A DNA stretch of 64,000 bases from Anaerolineales bacterium (GCA_030583885.1 CP129480.1:2668714-2732713), one strand, 5' to 3'; shown: positions 9,506 through 18,272, numbered from the stretch's first letter. Numbers and translations are program-made. The notes: generated by a model from the sequence alone, not told the origin.

Positions 9506-10243
9506 TCAAACACCCCAGACTGTCTTGACAAGTTGAGGCAGGATCACGCCCGATTTTCCATGCAAGGCAAAATCCACTTTGGGCGTGAGCGGAGTCGGTT
9601 CGGCGTTGATTTCCACGACAACCGCGCCGTTATTCCGAGCGGCATGTGCCAGAGATGCGGCAGGCTGGACGACGCCCGACGTGCCGATCGAGAAGAAGAC
9701 CTGGCACGAACGCGCGGCATGGACAGCGGCTTCCAACTCCGCGCGCGGGAGCGGCTCGCCAAACCAGACCACGTCCGGGCGCAGCAATCCGCCGCAATCC
9801 GTACAAGTGGGAACCGACTCAGTATCGTCGCCCCAAGTTTCGGCGTAAGTTCCACATTCCGCGCAACGCACGCGCTGGATATTCCCGTGCAATTCCAGCA
9901 GGTTCCTGCTGCCAGCAAAACGATGCAATCCGTCCACATTTTGGGTGATGAGCGTAAATTCGGGGATTTTCTTTTCCATCTCCACCAGCGCGTAATGCCC
10001 AGGGTTCGGGCGCACGCCTTTGACAGCTTCACGCCTCCATGCATACCAGTCCCAGACGAGTTTTGAGTCACGGGCGAATGCTTCAGGAGAGGCGAGGTCT
10101 TCAGGACGGTACTGCGCCCAAAGTCCGGCCTGTGTGTCTCTAAAGGTGCGCAGTCCACTCTCTTGTGAGATCCCAGCCCCGGTTAAGACAGCGACGCGTT
10201 CCGCTTTTATGAGGAAGCGAAAGAGGTCGGCAGGGAAATCCAT
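9506..10243 (-). CDS. cobB: Sir2-family NAD-dependent protein deacylase
   Basis: This 245-residue sirtuin removes acyl groups from lysine using NAD. Visible motifs in order are the NAD-binding VAVLTGAGISQESGLRTFRD, the TQNVDGLH motif, the catalytic His in ELHG, four zinc-site cysteines in two CxxC pairs (CAEC and CTDC), RPDVVWFGE, and GTSGVVQPAA. The length is normal for bacterial class III sirtuins. The ATG at 10243 overlaps the stop of the upstream lipoprotein gene (TAATG), so it is translationally coupled; an upstream in-frame extension would run into that gene. It is the last gene of a minus-strand run with two lipoproteins. Confidence 0.9.
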   Translation of the reverse strand: MDFPADLFRFLIKAERVAVLTGAGISQESGLRTFRDTQAGLWAQYRPEDLASPEAFARDSKLVWDWYAWRREAVKGVRPNPGHYALVEMEKKIPEFTLITQNVDGLHRFAGSRNLLELHGNIQRVRCAECGTYAETWGDDTESVPTCTDCGGLLRPDVVWFGEPLPRAELEAAVHAARSCQVFFSIGTSGVVQPAASLAHAARNNGAVVVEINAEPTPLTPKVDFALHGKSGVILPQLVKTVWGV

Positions 10244-10926
10244 TATGGAGTTAATGTCGCCGGGGTCGCCGTCGCCACGCATTGGAGCATGGACAGGTTT
10301 TCCTTGAATATGTCAGTGCGCCCCAGCTCGCGCCCACGTGCATTCGTGGATACGATCTGATACTGCACCCAGGCGGTTTGAAAATAAGCATCCTCCAGCA
10401 TTTCGTCCGAGTACAACTCATGGGCATAGGTCCCCGCGCCGATGGCCTCCATCGGGATGCTGGTCCATTTGCCGGCACGCTCCGCGGTCAGACTCTTGAA
10501 GCGTACAAAAAGCAGGACGTGGGCCACGCCCAGAGGGTTGTCCACCTGGACAATGAATTTGGCTGAGGCAGGTTCACACTTCCTGCCCTTGAAAAATTCG
10601 TTGGGGGAAACCAGCACGGAGAAAAAGCCTTTCATTTGCGCGGTTGGGGTCAGGGTATCCAGGGTGAGCATCGCCAGAGGTGTGACACTGATCACCGGCG
10701 TGGAGGTGATCTCATCCGCAGGTGTTGGTGTTTTCAAACCCATTAAAGTTGGCGTAAATGTAAACGTAAGCGTCGGCGTAACAGGAGTTGAAGTGGGGAG
10801 GGGAGTATCCGTATTTGCAGGCGTGACCGAAGGCAGAGGCGTCTCAAGCGGCGGCGCGATGAGCTCGCCAAGAGAACAGGAAACGGACAAGACAGTAATC
10901 GCGAGAAATGTAAAAATTTTTTTCAT
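10243..10926 (-). CDS. Lipoprotein, paralogue of its upstream neighbour
   Basis: This is a 227-residue protein with a signal peptide and lipobox (SVSC), then a long Thr/Pro-rich linker to about residue 90. A C-terminal domain of about 120 residues contains VDNPLGVAHVLLFVRFKS, WVQYQIVST and ELGRTDIF. The same pattern (EDPQDVISVVIFVRVRS, WIQFQLVAT, EVGRTHIF) occurs in the gene upstream, so the two are tandem paralogues. The start ATG overlaps the neighbour's stop (ATGA), and its own stop overlaps the sirtuin start. Function is unknown; it probably sits on the outer face of the membrane. Confidence 0.75.
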   Translation of the reverse strand: MKKIFTFLAITVLSVSCSLGELIAPPLETPLPSVTPANTDTPLPTSTPVTPTLTFTFTPTLMGLKTPTPADEITSTPVISVTPLAMLTLDTLTPTAQMKGFFSVLVSPNEFFKGRKCEPASAKFIVQVDNPLGVAHVLLFVRFKSLTAERAGKWTSIPMEAIGAGTYAHELYSDEMLEDAYFQTAWVQYQIVSTNARGRELGRTDIFKENLSMLQCVATATPATLTP

Positions 10927-11630
10927 GGCTTTGGCGTGGAGAATGGGCAGCCCGTCAGAGGCGTGAGGCATGGGCAGGGTGCGAGCGCAATCGATTGCTC
11001 GAATATATGGGTGCGGCCAACCTCCTGCCCATTTTTACCGGTTGCCACCAGCTGAAATTGTATCCAGGAATCCTTATAATGATTGTGTCCTTCGGTTTCA
11101 TTCGCACGGAGAGTGTAGGAGAATTTGCCGCCGCCATTGTTGAACATGACATTACCCGTCGTCCAGGGCGTGAAATCATCCTTCTTCGCCGATCTCACCC
11201 TCACAAAGATCACCACGCTGATGACATCCTGCGGATCTTCCACCTCTGTCACGATCCTCGTCCTGTTGGGCGTGCATGACCCCCAGTATATTTTTCCGTC
11301 GGATATATACATCGAGGTGAAGCCCGGCCCAGCCCGAGGCGGCGTCAACAGCGATGTGAAGGGTGTGGCGGTGTCCATCCCGATAAAAATGGGGACCGGC
11401 TCGAAGGTCGCCGTCGGCAGACTCGGGTCCTGGGTGGGGAAACGGACAATGGTCGCCGATGCGGTGGGAATAGGCGTGTTCGCAGACGTAGCCGTGTCGG
11501 CCGGCGTGAATGTTATGAGCGACGTTTTGGTGGGGGGAGGCGTATTGGTTGCCGGTGCCGGGAAAAGGTCGTTAAGCGAACAGGCCTGCAGGAAAAACGC
11601 CAGCAACAGAACAATCCTCAGTCTATCCAT
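10923..11630 (-). CDS. Lipoprotein, first of two tandem paralogues
   Basis: This is a 235-residue protein with a signal peptide and lipobox (LQAC), a Thr/Pro-rich linker and the same C-terminal domain as the downstream paralogue. Start choice: a GAGGT site lies a few bases before the ATG at 11630. A further ATG at 11642 would place that site inside the gene and is less likely. It is divergent from the ABC ATPase gene at 11689, with about 60 bases between them. Function is not recognisable. Confidence 0.75.
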   Translation of the reverse strand: MDRLRIVLLLAFFLQACSLNDLFPAPATNTPPPTKTSLITFTPADTATSANTPIPTASATIVRFPTQDPSLPTATFEPVPIFIGMDTATPFTSLLTPPRAGPGFTSMYISDGKIYWGSCTPNRTRIVTEVEDPQDVISVVIFVRVRSAKKDDFTPWTTGNVMFNNGGGKFSYTLRANETEGHNHYKDSWIQFQLVATGKNGQEVGRTHIFEQSIALAPCPCLTPLTGCPFSTPKP

Positions 11631-11688
11631 GGATAACCTCATGGCACTATAATACTATGAATTTCATTTCCGCAATATTTACAATATC

Positions 11689-12675
11689 ATGACATCCATT
11701 GAAGTAACCCGCCTGCAAAAGATCTTCCAAACAAAACGCAAAGCCGCGGGGCTGGGTGCCTCCTTGCGGGCATTGTTCAAGCCCGATTACAGCGAAGTGG
11801 AAGCGGTGCGCAGGATCTCGTTCAAGATGGAGGCGGGAGAACTGCTTGGCTTTATCGGCCCAAACGGTGCAGGCAAATCCACCACCATCAAGATGCTCAC
11901 GGGTATTTTGCACCCAACCGACGGCGAGGCAAAAGTACTGGGATATATCCCGTGGAAGGAGCGGCAGAAACTCGCCTTCCATATCGGCACGGTCTTTGGT
12001 CAGCGCCCGCAACTCTGGTATCACCTGCCCGCGATAGATACGTTCACCCTCTTTGGAAAGATATACGAACTGGATGACCGGGAAACAAAAACGCGCATTG
12101 ATTTTCTGACCGAAGCCTTTGAAATTCGGGATTTATTAGAGACTCCCGTGCGGAAACTTTCACTAGGACAGCGGATGCGCTGCGAAGTCGCCGCCTCGCT
12201 TCTCCACCGTCCGAAGTTGATCCTGCTCGATGAGCCGTCCATCGGCCTGGACGTGGTCGCAAAACAACACATCCGTGACGCGATCCGCAGGATGAATCAG
12301 GAGGAGGGGGTCGGCGTATTGCTCACGTCCCATGATGCGGGCGACCTCGAAGCATTGTGCAAGCGGGTCATCATCGTCAACCACGGGCAGATCGTCTACG
12401 AAGACAAGGTCTCCACACTGAAGCGCAAACATCTGACCAGCAAACTGGTCGAAGTCCGCTACGCACAGGAAGTGCCGCTGAATTTTCACCTGGATGGAGT
12501 TGAGATTTTGAAGATCGGGCGCTACGGCGTGAAGTTGAAATTCGACACGAACCAAACCCCGGTGGACAACGTGATGACGCATCTCTCCTCCGCCGGCGAC
12601 CTGGTGGATATCACCATCTCCGACCCGCCTCTGGAAGAGGTCATTGCAAAAATCTATCGGGCAACCGCATCATAA
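11689..12675 (+). CDS. ABC-2 exporter ATP-binding protein (COG4586 type)
   Basis: This 328-residue ATPase would drive the two permeases encoded at 13519 and 14728. Visible are Walker A (GPNGAGKST, about residue 59), a signature motif variant (LSLGQRM), Walker B with D-loop (LILLDEPSIGLD) and the switch His (TSHD). The N-terminal extension before the core and the 90-residue C-terminal domain are typical of the COG4586 group of ABC-2 ATPases. The substrate is unknown. It resembles the ATPase at 17137-18123, which leads the convergent operon. Confidence 0.9.
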   Translation: MTSIEVTRLQKIFQTKRKAAGLGASLRALFKPDYSEVEAVRRISFKMEAGELLGFIGPNGAGKSTTIKMLTGILHPTDGEAKVLGYIPWKERQKLAFHIGTVFGQRPQLWYHLPAIDTFTLFGKIYELDDRETKTRIDFLTEAFEIRDLLETPVRKLSLGQRMRCEVAASLLHRPKLILLDEPSIGLDVVAKQHIRDAIRRMNQEEGVGVLLTSHDAGDLEALCKRVIIVNHGQIVYEDKVSTLKRKHLTSKLVEVRYAQEVPLNFHLDGVEILKIGRYGVKLKFDTNQTPVDNVMTHLSSAGDLVDITISDPPLEEVIAKIYRATAS

Positions 12676-12686
12676 AATGAGGAGCA

Positions 12687-13514
12687 ATGGACAAAAAATT
12701 CTGGCTCGGCATCCGTGAAAATCAGTTCGCCGTCCCCGACGGGTATTCCATCGAGGACCTGGTCGACGAATTACTATCACTCATCGCAAGCACCGACCCG
12801 GAACTACGCGATGTCATTGGCTACGAAACCTATGCAAATTGGCTCGAGCAGGAAAAAATCCCTGCTGAGCTGATGCGCATTTGTATCTCCCGCCTGACAG
12901 CCAATTTTGGGCATACGCTTGGCGAACGGGATACAGATACGGTCTTCCTGCGCTCCTTTTCGGTCCTGCTACTTGCAGAAACTGTTCATCATGACAACAA
13001 AGTTCTCGTGTTGAAAAAAGAGGAAATCGATGACGTTTTGATCAAATGTCTGGCATATCTGAAAGGCGAACGCGACCCGCGCGGATACGTAGATGGAAAA
13101 GGCTGGGCGCATGCCCTTGCCCATACGGCAGACCTGCTTTATACACTCGCCAGCAATCGTCACACCGAGCCCGCACAACTGGAACAAATCCTTTATGCAA
13201 TTGCATGGAAAATAACCGAATCAACCGACTGGGCCTATCGACATGGGGAGGATGACCGTCTCATGCAGGCCGTTGCAGGGGCCGTCAAAAGAAATCTGTT
13301 GGACGAATCATCCTACAAAGAATGGCTTGACTCCATCCTTATGCCTACATGGAAAGGTTCCTTTACAGACGAAACCCAAAATAACGCATTCTTCAATACA
13401 AGGAACTTCCTGCGCAGCTTTTACCTCTTCCTTTTGGAGGCAAAAGAGCCTGCCATCCGTGATTTTCTATTCAAGGAAACAGGCAGCATGCTGAGGAGAT
13501 TCAAACAGTTTTGA
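12687..13514 (+). CDS. DUF2785 family protein
   Basis: This is a 275-residue soluble, mostly helical protein. The motif GWAHALAHTADLL (about residues 135-147) and the surrounding RDPRGYVDGKG are characteristic of DUF2785. No biochemical function is established for this family to my knowledge. It sits between the ATPase and the first permease of an ABC-2 exporter operon, 11 bases after the former and 4 before the latter. It is therefore co-transcribed and may be an accessory or simply inserted. Codon use is more AT-rich than in the ABC genes. Confidence 0.8.
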   Translation: MDKKFWLGIRENQFAVPDGYSIEDLVDELLSLIASTDPELRDVIGYETYANWLEQEKIPAELMRICISRLTANFGHTLGERDTDTVFLRSFSVLLLAETVHHDNKVLVLKKEEIDDVLIKCLAYLKGERDPRGYVDGKGWAHALAHTADLLYTLASNRHTEPAQLEQILYAIAWKITESTDWAYRHGEDDRLMQAVAGAVKRNLLDESSYKEWLDSILMPTWKGSFTDETQNNAFFNTRNFLRSFYLFLLEAKEPAIRDFLFKETGSMLRRFKQF

Positions 13515-13518
13515 ATTT

Positions 13519-14310
13519 ATGGCCATGCAAAAGTATCTTGCCATCCTGACCATGCAGGTCATCAACAACATTGCCTACCCCGGCGATTTCCTCGGACGTT
13601 CCATCAGCATCGGAATCTTCCTGTTCATCTTCGCCGGGTTGTGGGGAACGACCTTCCGCATCGTCGGGACCGAATCCATCAACGGGCTGACCTTTGCCAA
13701 TATGATCTGGTATTTGATGATGGCGGAAACCATCGAACTGGGCAGACCGCGCACCAACCGCATCATCTCCGAACAGGTTAAGAATGGCGAAGTGGCATAC
13801 ATACTGAACAAGCCGTACAACTTCCTGCTGTATCACTTCTCCTTCGGCCTGGGTGACAGTCTCATGCGCGTGGCGATGAACATCGGCGTAGGACTGCTGG
13901 TCGCCTGGCTGTTGGCGGGTCCGCCGCCGACCTTGCTGGGATGGGCGATGGCGCTCGTGACGCTGATCGGCGCATGGATCCTGCATTTCTGCATGATGGC
14001 GTTGATCGGACTGGCCGCCTTTGTGGTGGAAGAAACCAACTCGTTCGAGTTGATCTACCAGAAAATGGTCTTCATCCTCGGCGGGATGCTCCTGCCGCTG
14101 GATATGTTCCCCGAATGGCTGCAGGGATTCGCGCGCCTGCTCCCCTTCCCCTACATGATGTATGCCCCTGCTCGCCTCTTCGTGAAACCCGAAGTAGATT
14201 TGTTCTGGCAGATGCTGTCCGCGCAGTGGATGTGGGTGCTCGCGCTGGTCTTGCTCCTGTCGTTTGCCTACCGCAGGAGCGAGCGGATGTTGACGGTGAA
14301 CGGCGGTTAG
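13519..14310 (+). CDS. ABC-2 exporter permease (COG4587 type)
   Basis: This is a 263-residue protein with six hydrophobic helices, the usual size for ABC-2 permeases that work in pairs with a second permease and a separate ATPase. Sequence features include NGLTFANMIWYLMMAE, RTNRIISEQVKNGEVAYILNKPY and the late ETNSFELIYQKMVFILGGMLLPLDMFP. A second in-frame ATG occurs at 13525. It follows the DUF2785 gene with a 4-base gap. The partner permease (14728) is separated from it by a small lipoprotein gene. Confidence 0.85.
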   Translation: MAMQKYLAILTMQVINNIAYPGDFLGRSISIGIFLFIFAGLWGTTFRIVGTESINGLTFANMIWYLMMAETIELGRPRTNRIISEQVKNGEVAYILNKPYNFLLYHFSFGLGDSLMRVAMNIGVGLLVAWLLAGPPPTLLGWAMALVTLIGAWILHFCMMALIGLAAFVVEETNSFELIYQKMVFILGGMLLPLDMFPEWLQGFARLLPFPYMMYAPARLFVKPEVDLFWQMLSAQWMWVLALVLLLSFAYRRSERMLTVNGG

Positions 14311-14721
14311 ATGAAATCAAACAAGCATCAAATAATGTGGCCAGTCCTCTTCCTAATATTGGCATCACTGGCATGCGCCGAGAGATATTTTTCGTCTACA
14401 CAAGTATACGCATCGGAAAAGGTCGAATTAAATAAGGGGTACAACGAAACCAAAGACCAAATTCTAGTAGAAAACGTTTGGGTCTTCAAAGCAGATGGCA
14501 CATTTAAAGCCGCCATTAGCCTAAATGGGCAGGTAAAACAACTAGAAGGAAAATATGGCGGGGATGATGTAGGTGGGAATATCTTTTTATTTTCCATTGA
14601 CACAGACAATGATGGGGAGTATGACGATAACTTACGAGTACTCAACGGTGATTTCTCCGTCATAGAGTGGCAGCAAAATGGAGAAATCCTCAGATATTTT
14701 CAGATAACTTTATTTCCATAA
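14311..14721 (+). CDS. Small AT-rich lipoprotein inside the exporter operon
   Basis: This is a 136-residue protein with a signal peptide and lipobox (SLAC, Cys22), followed by a beta-type domain of about 110 residues (VWVFKADGTFKAAISLNGQVKQ) that resembles lipocalin-like or DUF-type strands but is not identified. Its ATG directly abuts the stop codon of the upstream permease, and the next permease starts 7 bases after its stop. It is clearly more AT-rich than both neighbours, which suggests a later insertion. It could be an accessory lipoprotein of the exporter or an unrelated passenger. Confidence 0.7.
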   Translation: MKSNKHQIMWPVLFLILASLACAERYFSSTQVYASEKVELNKGYNETKDQILVENVWVFKADGTFKAAISLNGQVKQLEGKYGGDDVGGNIFLFSIDTDNDGEYDDNLRVLNGDFSVIEWQQNGEILRYFQITLFP

Positions 14722-14727
14722 AGCACA

Positions 14728-15510
14728 ATGAAAAATCTCAAATTCCTCTTCGCCCTGTGGAAAGCCAACCTGCAAGCCGCCATGGAGTTCCGTGCCGCAT
14801 TTCTGACACAGGTCATCTTCATGATGGTGAACAACGGCGCATACTTCATGTTCTGGGTCTTGTTCTTCGACAAATTCAACGAAGTACGGGGTTGGGGACT
14901 GCGCGACATGCTGCTGCTGTATGGGATCGCCGCCACCGCCTGGGGGGTTGGCGCGTATTTCTTCGGTCATTTCACCACGCTGGCGGAAGTCATCACGCAG
15001 GGACGGCTCGATTACTACCTGTCCCTGCCGAAGCCTGTTCTGTTACACGTGCTGGCATCGCGGAGCATTGGCAGCGGCATGGGAGACATCCTCTATGGGC
15101 TCGGCAGTTTTATCCTTTCCGGCTATCTCAACCCTGACGGTGTTTTGCGGTTCGTGCTTGCCGTTTTTACAGGCGTGTGTATTTTCGTTTCCTTTCTCAC
15201 CATCATTCAGAGCCTGTCCTTTTGGCTGGGGAACACAGTGGCGTTGAGCCAGATCGCGTTGAGCGCGGTGCTGACGTTTTCGCTGTATCCCAGCGTGTTG
15301 TTTAACACGACAACCAAATTCGTATTGCTGACCATTATCCCTGCGGCGTTGATCGGGACAGTCCCTGCCGAGTTCGTGCGGTCATTCACATGGCAGAGCC
15401 TGTCCCAGATATCCGCCGGGGCGCTGATCTTCCTCGGGCTGGCAGTGACCATTTTCAGGTCGGGGTTGAGGCGGTACGAGTCAGGGAGTGCGATTCAGGT
15501 GGAGGTATAA
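14728..15510 (+). CDS. ABC-2 exporter permease (COG3694 type)
   Basis: This is a 260-residue protein with six hydrophobic helices. MEFRAAFLTQVIFMMVNNGAYF at the start and GRLDYYLSLPKPVLLHVLASRS mark it as the second permease subunit of an ABC-2 exporter, pairing with the product of 13519 and the ATPase at 11689. It is the last gene of this operon, and a strong bidirectional terminator follows. Confidence 0.85.
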   Translation: MKNLKFLFALWKANLQAAMEFRAAFLTQVIFMMVNNGAYFMFWVLFFDKFNEVRGWGLRDMLLLYGIAATAWGVGAYFFGHFTTLAEVITQGRLDYYLSLPKPVLLHVLASRSIGSGMGDILYGLGSFILSGYLNPDGVLRFVLAVFTGVCIFVSFLTIIQSLSFWLGNTVALSQIALSAVLTFSLYPSVLFNTTTKFVLLTIIPAALIGTVPAEFVRSFTWQSLSQISAGALIFLGLAVTIFRSGLRRYESGSAIQVEV

Positions 15511-15547
15511 AAACGTCCCGAAGGGTTTTGAACCTTCGGGACGTTTT
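15509..15547. terminator. Bidirectional Rho-independent terminator
   Basis: A perfect 15-bp stem (AAAACGTCCCGAAGG with CCTTCGGGACGTTTT) has A- and T-rich ends. It sits between the convergent ABC-2 exporter operons and serves both strands. Confidence 0.9.
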
Positions 15548-15549
15548 CT

Positions 15550-16335
15550 TTACGCCGATGCCCCCGAATAACTCCGCAAGCCGAATTTCAAAAGGGCACG
15601 CGAAGCAATAAAGAGGGCAACCGTCAGCGCGAGCGCGCCAAGCCAGGTCTGGAAGTTGAGGCGACCTGTCAACGCTTCGGCGGGGACGGTGACCGCGAAC
15701 GCGACGGGGATCAGAAAGGTCAGCGCGAACCTCAGCCAATTCGGGTAAATGCCCACGGGCCAGCGTCCCGCCGCGTAAAGACCTTCGAAGAGATTCGCGA
15801 TCTCATCCACGCGAATGAACCAAAACGCGGTGGAGGTGATCATCAGCCAGAAGCAGTAGATCAGCACCGCGCCCATCACCAGCGCGGAGAAGAATCCCAG
15901 CACCGCCCATACGCCGATGCTCCAGTTCAGTTGTGCGAGCGCCACCCCCAGCACGATCAAGCCTGTGACAACGTCCACCAACTGCCAGAGGCGGAACTCG
16001 CGCACGCTGATGAGCAGTTGCGCGTCGGCGGGTTTGGTCAGGGCGTAGTCGAGCATGCCCTCCTGTATCTCCTCCATCAGCCTCTGCATGTTCGGCTGGA
16101 TGGCGGCGCGGATAATACCGCCCATCAGGATGAACACGCCCATCACCGCCAACAATTCGGTTCGGTCCCAGCCACCCAGCTGGCTGGTCTGGCTGAAGAC
16201 AAGGTTCAAGCCGATCAGACCCGTGCCAAGTGCGATGAAGGTTTGCAGGATTTGAATGTACAGGTTGGCGCGGTATTGAAATTCGTTCAGGATGCCGATG
16301 CGCAGGTAATTGAATGCGAGTCGAAGTCCGTGCAT
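15550..16335 (-). CDS. ABC-2 exporter permease (second operon, COG3694 type)
   Basis: This is a 261-residue, six-helix membrane protein. Features such as GGIIRAAIQPNMQRLMEEIQ, EGMLDYALTKPADAQLLIS and NWLRFALTFLIPVAFAVTVP fit the ABC-2 permease family. The ATG at 16335 was chosen because the upstream permease stops one base before it; the longer frame would overlap that gene. It works with the permease at 16337 and the ATPase at 17137. The shared terminator with the opposing operon lies just downstream. Confidence 0.85.
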   Translation of the reverse strand: MHGLRLAFNYLRIGILNEFQYRANLYIQILQTFIALGTGLIGLNLVFSQTSQLGGWDRTELLAVMGVFILMGGIIRAAIQPNMQRLMEEIQEGMLDYALTKPADAQLLISVREFRLWQLVDVVTGLIVLGVALAQLNWSIGVWAVLGFFSALVMGAVLIYCFWLMITSTAFWFIRVDEIANLFEGLYAAGRWPVGIYPNWLRFALTFLIPVAFAVTVPAEALTGRLNFQTWLGALALTVALFIASRALLKFGLRSYSGASA

Positions 16336-16336
16336 G

Positions 16337-17140
16337 TCAACCTCCCACCGCCGAGAACCTGCGGACGGCAAACTTCCAAACAATATTCACGACGAGGACA
16401 CCGAAGAGAATCCACACCAGTTGCATCCCCAAGCCGATGAACAAGTCGCCGGTGGACATCTGACCGATCAACGCTTCGATGGGGAAACCAAACGTCCAGC
16501 GGAAGGGGAAGAACCACGCCAGTTCCTGCACCCAGACGGGCATGAGGGCGAGCGGGACCAGCCGTCCCGAAAGGATCAACTCGGCGGCAAAGAACAACTC
16601 GAAGAGCGCGCTGACGCGGGTCGTCCAGAACGTCACCATGCCGAGCAGGAAGAGCATCAAGGTGCGCACGAGGAACGCCAGCCAGATCGCAAAGAAGAAC
16701 ACCACGCCTTCGAGCAGGGTGGGATTCAATTCGGGTTTGAAGACCAGCGAAAGCCCGAACGCGAGCGGAAGCCACAGAAAAATCACCACGACCTTCCAGC
16801 CCATGAAATAGGCAATATCCCAATTGAGCGGGTGGATCGGGCGCATCAGGCTGGTCGAAAGCCTGCCGTTGCGGATGCGGTGCTCCCAGCCGTAGGGTGT
16901 GAAGGTGATGTTCATGTTGCGCACGAGCGTCCAAACGATGTAATAGGCGGCAAACGCGCCGGGTGTATATCCGCCCACCATGCCGCCCTGCTGATTTGCA
17001 ACCGCCGACCAGACCACCAGGTAAATCACCGGCTCGGCGATCATGCCGACCATATAAAAATAGTTGGCGACGGGATACTGCCACTGCTCCAACACGGAAA
17101 GTTTCATCGCCGAGCGGTAGTAATCGAAATAACGCTTCAT
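16337..17140 (-). CDS. ABC-2 exporter permease (second operon, COG4587 type)
   Basis: This is a 267-residue membrane protein with about six helices. It starts with KRYFDYYRSAMKLSVLEQWQY, then has the GGYTPGAFAAYYIVWTLVRN stretch and IRNGRLSTSLMRPIHPLNW. It is the middle gene of a three-gene exporter operon. Its ATG overlaps the ATPase stop (ATGA at 17137-17140) and its stop lies one base before the next permease start. Unlike the opposing operon, no accessory genes interrupt this one. Confidence 0.85.
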   Translation of the reverse strand: MKRYFDYYRSAMKLSVLEQWQYPVANYFYMVGMIAEPVIYLVVWSAVANQQGGMVGGYTPGAFAAYYIVWTLVRNMNITFTPYGWEHRIRNGRLSTSLMRPIHPLNWDIAYFMGWKVVVIFLWLPLAFGLSLVFKPELNPTLLEGVVFFFAIWLAFLVRTLMLFLLGMVTFWTTRVSALFELFFAAELILSGRLVPLALMPVWVQELAWFFPFRWTFGFPIEALIGQMSTGDLFIGLGMQLVWILFGVLVVNIVWKFAVRRFSAVGG

Positions 17141-18123
17141 TCCACCGCCTCCCTGCCGACCGAGAAGACCGACTCGATCACATCTTCGATGGGCGCGGCT
17201 TCGACGGTCAGGTCTTCGACGGCGAGATCGTTCAACAGGCGGGACGTGACCGCCGAGGTGTTTTCCTTCGGGACGCGCAGCATCACACGGGACCCGTCCA
17301 CTGCAACCACGTCCCCGAACTGACTCCAGTCCACGGAAGCGCCGTCCACCGTGAAACCGATGGTCTTGAACGCGGAGAATTTTTCAACGAGCTTCGAGAG
17401 ATCGCCATCGAACAAAAGTTTGCCGTGGTGAATGACGATGACGCGCCTGCATAGGGCTTCCACATCCGCCATGTAATGACTGGTCAACAGCACCGTCGCG
17501 CCGTAGCGTTTGTTGTACTCCGCCACAAACATACGGATGCGCTTCTGCATGGTGACGTCCAAGCCCAGTGTCGGCTCATCGAGGAAGAGAACCTTCGGCT
17601 TGTGAAGCAATGCGCCGACAATCTCCATCTTCATGCGCTCGCCCAAAGACAGGTTGCGGACAGGTTTTTGCACCAGTTCTTTCAAATCCAGCAAGTCAAT
17701 GAATTCATCGCGGGAGCGTTTGAATTCATCCATCGGGATGCTGTAGATCGCGCGCTGCAGGTCGAAGGAATCCAGCGCAGGCAGATCCCATGAAAGTTGG
17801 TTGCGGTTGCCCATCACCAGCGTGATCTGGCGCAGGAAATCGTGCGAACGCTTGAACGGTTCATACCCAAGCACAGAGACATTCCCCGATGCCGGGTATA
17901 GCAGTCCGCTGAGCATTTTTAGCGTGGTGGTCTTGCCCGCACCGTTGGGACCGAGAAAGCCGACCACTTCGCCGGGCTGAATGTCGAATGAAATTTCGTC
18001 CACCGCCTTGACGAGTTTGTAGCGGCGTTTGATCAATCCCATCGCGGCGGCTTTCAAACCCGCCTCCCGCTCGGGGACCTCGTAATGTTTTGCCAGTTTC
18101 GAGGTCGAAATGACAGAGGGCAT
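17137..18123 (-). CDS. ABC-2 exporter ATP-binding protein (second operon, COG4586 type)
   Basis: This 328-residue ATPase has Walker A GPNGAGKTT, signature LSLGERM, Walker B VLFLDEPTLGLD and switch TSHY. It is the same length as the ATPase at 11689 and similar along its whole sequence, so the two exporters are paralogous. It is preceded on the minus strand by a promoter, a 20-codon leader ORF, a terminator-like hairpin and an inverted repeat that covers its own ribosome-binding site (AGGAGA, 9 bases before the ATG). Expression is therefore probably controlled by attenuation. The substrate is unknown. Confidence 0.9.
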   Translation of the reverse strand: MPSVISTSKLAKHYEVPEREAGLKAAAMGLIKRRYKLVKAVDEISFDIQPGEVVGFLGPNGAGKTTTLKMLSGLLYPASGNVSVLGYEPFKRSHDFLRQITLVMGNRNQLSWDLPALDSFDLQRAIYSIPMDEFKRSRDEFIDLLDLKELVQKPVRNLSLGERMKMEIVGALLHKPKVLFLDEPTLGLDVTMQKRIRMFVAEYNKRYGATVLLTSHYMADVEALCRRVIVIHHGKLLFDGDLSKLVEKFSAFKTIGFTVDGASVDWSQFGDVVAVDGSRVMLRVPKENTSAVTSRLLNDLAVEDLTVEAAPIEDVIESVFSVGREAVE

Positions 18124-18132
18124 GTGTAAATT

Positions 18133-18154
18133 TCTCCTGAATTTTATAAGGAGA
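18133..18154 (-). promoter_or_regulatory. RBS-sequestering inverted repeat before the exporter ATPase
   Basis: On the minus strand TCTCCT pairs with AGGAGA across a 10-base loop. AGGAGA is the Shine-Dalgarno site of the ATPase gene. The 5' arm shares its bases 18152-18154 with the 3' arm of the larger stem at 18152-18214, so the two pairings compete. This arrangement fits translation attenuation. Confidence 0.55.
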
Positions 18155-18214
18155 CCCTAAAGGTTTCTTTAATCCTGCAAACGCATCATGCCGGGCGGAA
18201 AACCTTTAGGGTCT
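18152..18214 (-). promoter_or_regulatory. Long-range 15-bp stem in the exporter leader
   Basis: AGACCCTAAAGGTTT and AAACCTTTAGGGTCT form a perfect 15-bp stem around a 33-base loop. It sits between the attenuator hairpin and the ATPase start. No T-run follows, so it is more likely a regulatory RNA stem than a terminator. Confidence 0.6.
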
Positions 18215-18220
18215 GTTTAA

Positions 18221-18252
18221 CGAAAAATGCCGCAGGGCAGCGCACCTGCGGC
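18221..18252 (-). terminator. Attenuator-like terminator after the leader ORF
   Basis: On the minus strand GCCGCAGG and CCTGCGGC form an 8-bp GC-rich stem with an 8-base loop, followed immediately by ATTTTTCG. It lies about 20 bases after the leader ORF stop codon and before the exporter genes, the usual place for an attenuator or a partial-readthrough terminator. Confidence 0.65.
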
Positions 18253-18272
18253 AACGGTTCACAGAATCGGAA

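Noticed and set aside
16310..17323. Long plus-strand open frame
   Set aside because: It is a shadow of two exporter permease genes on the minus strand; its protein is full of His, Arg and Gln repeats without a domain, and it has no ribosome-binding site.
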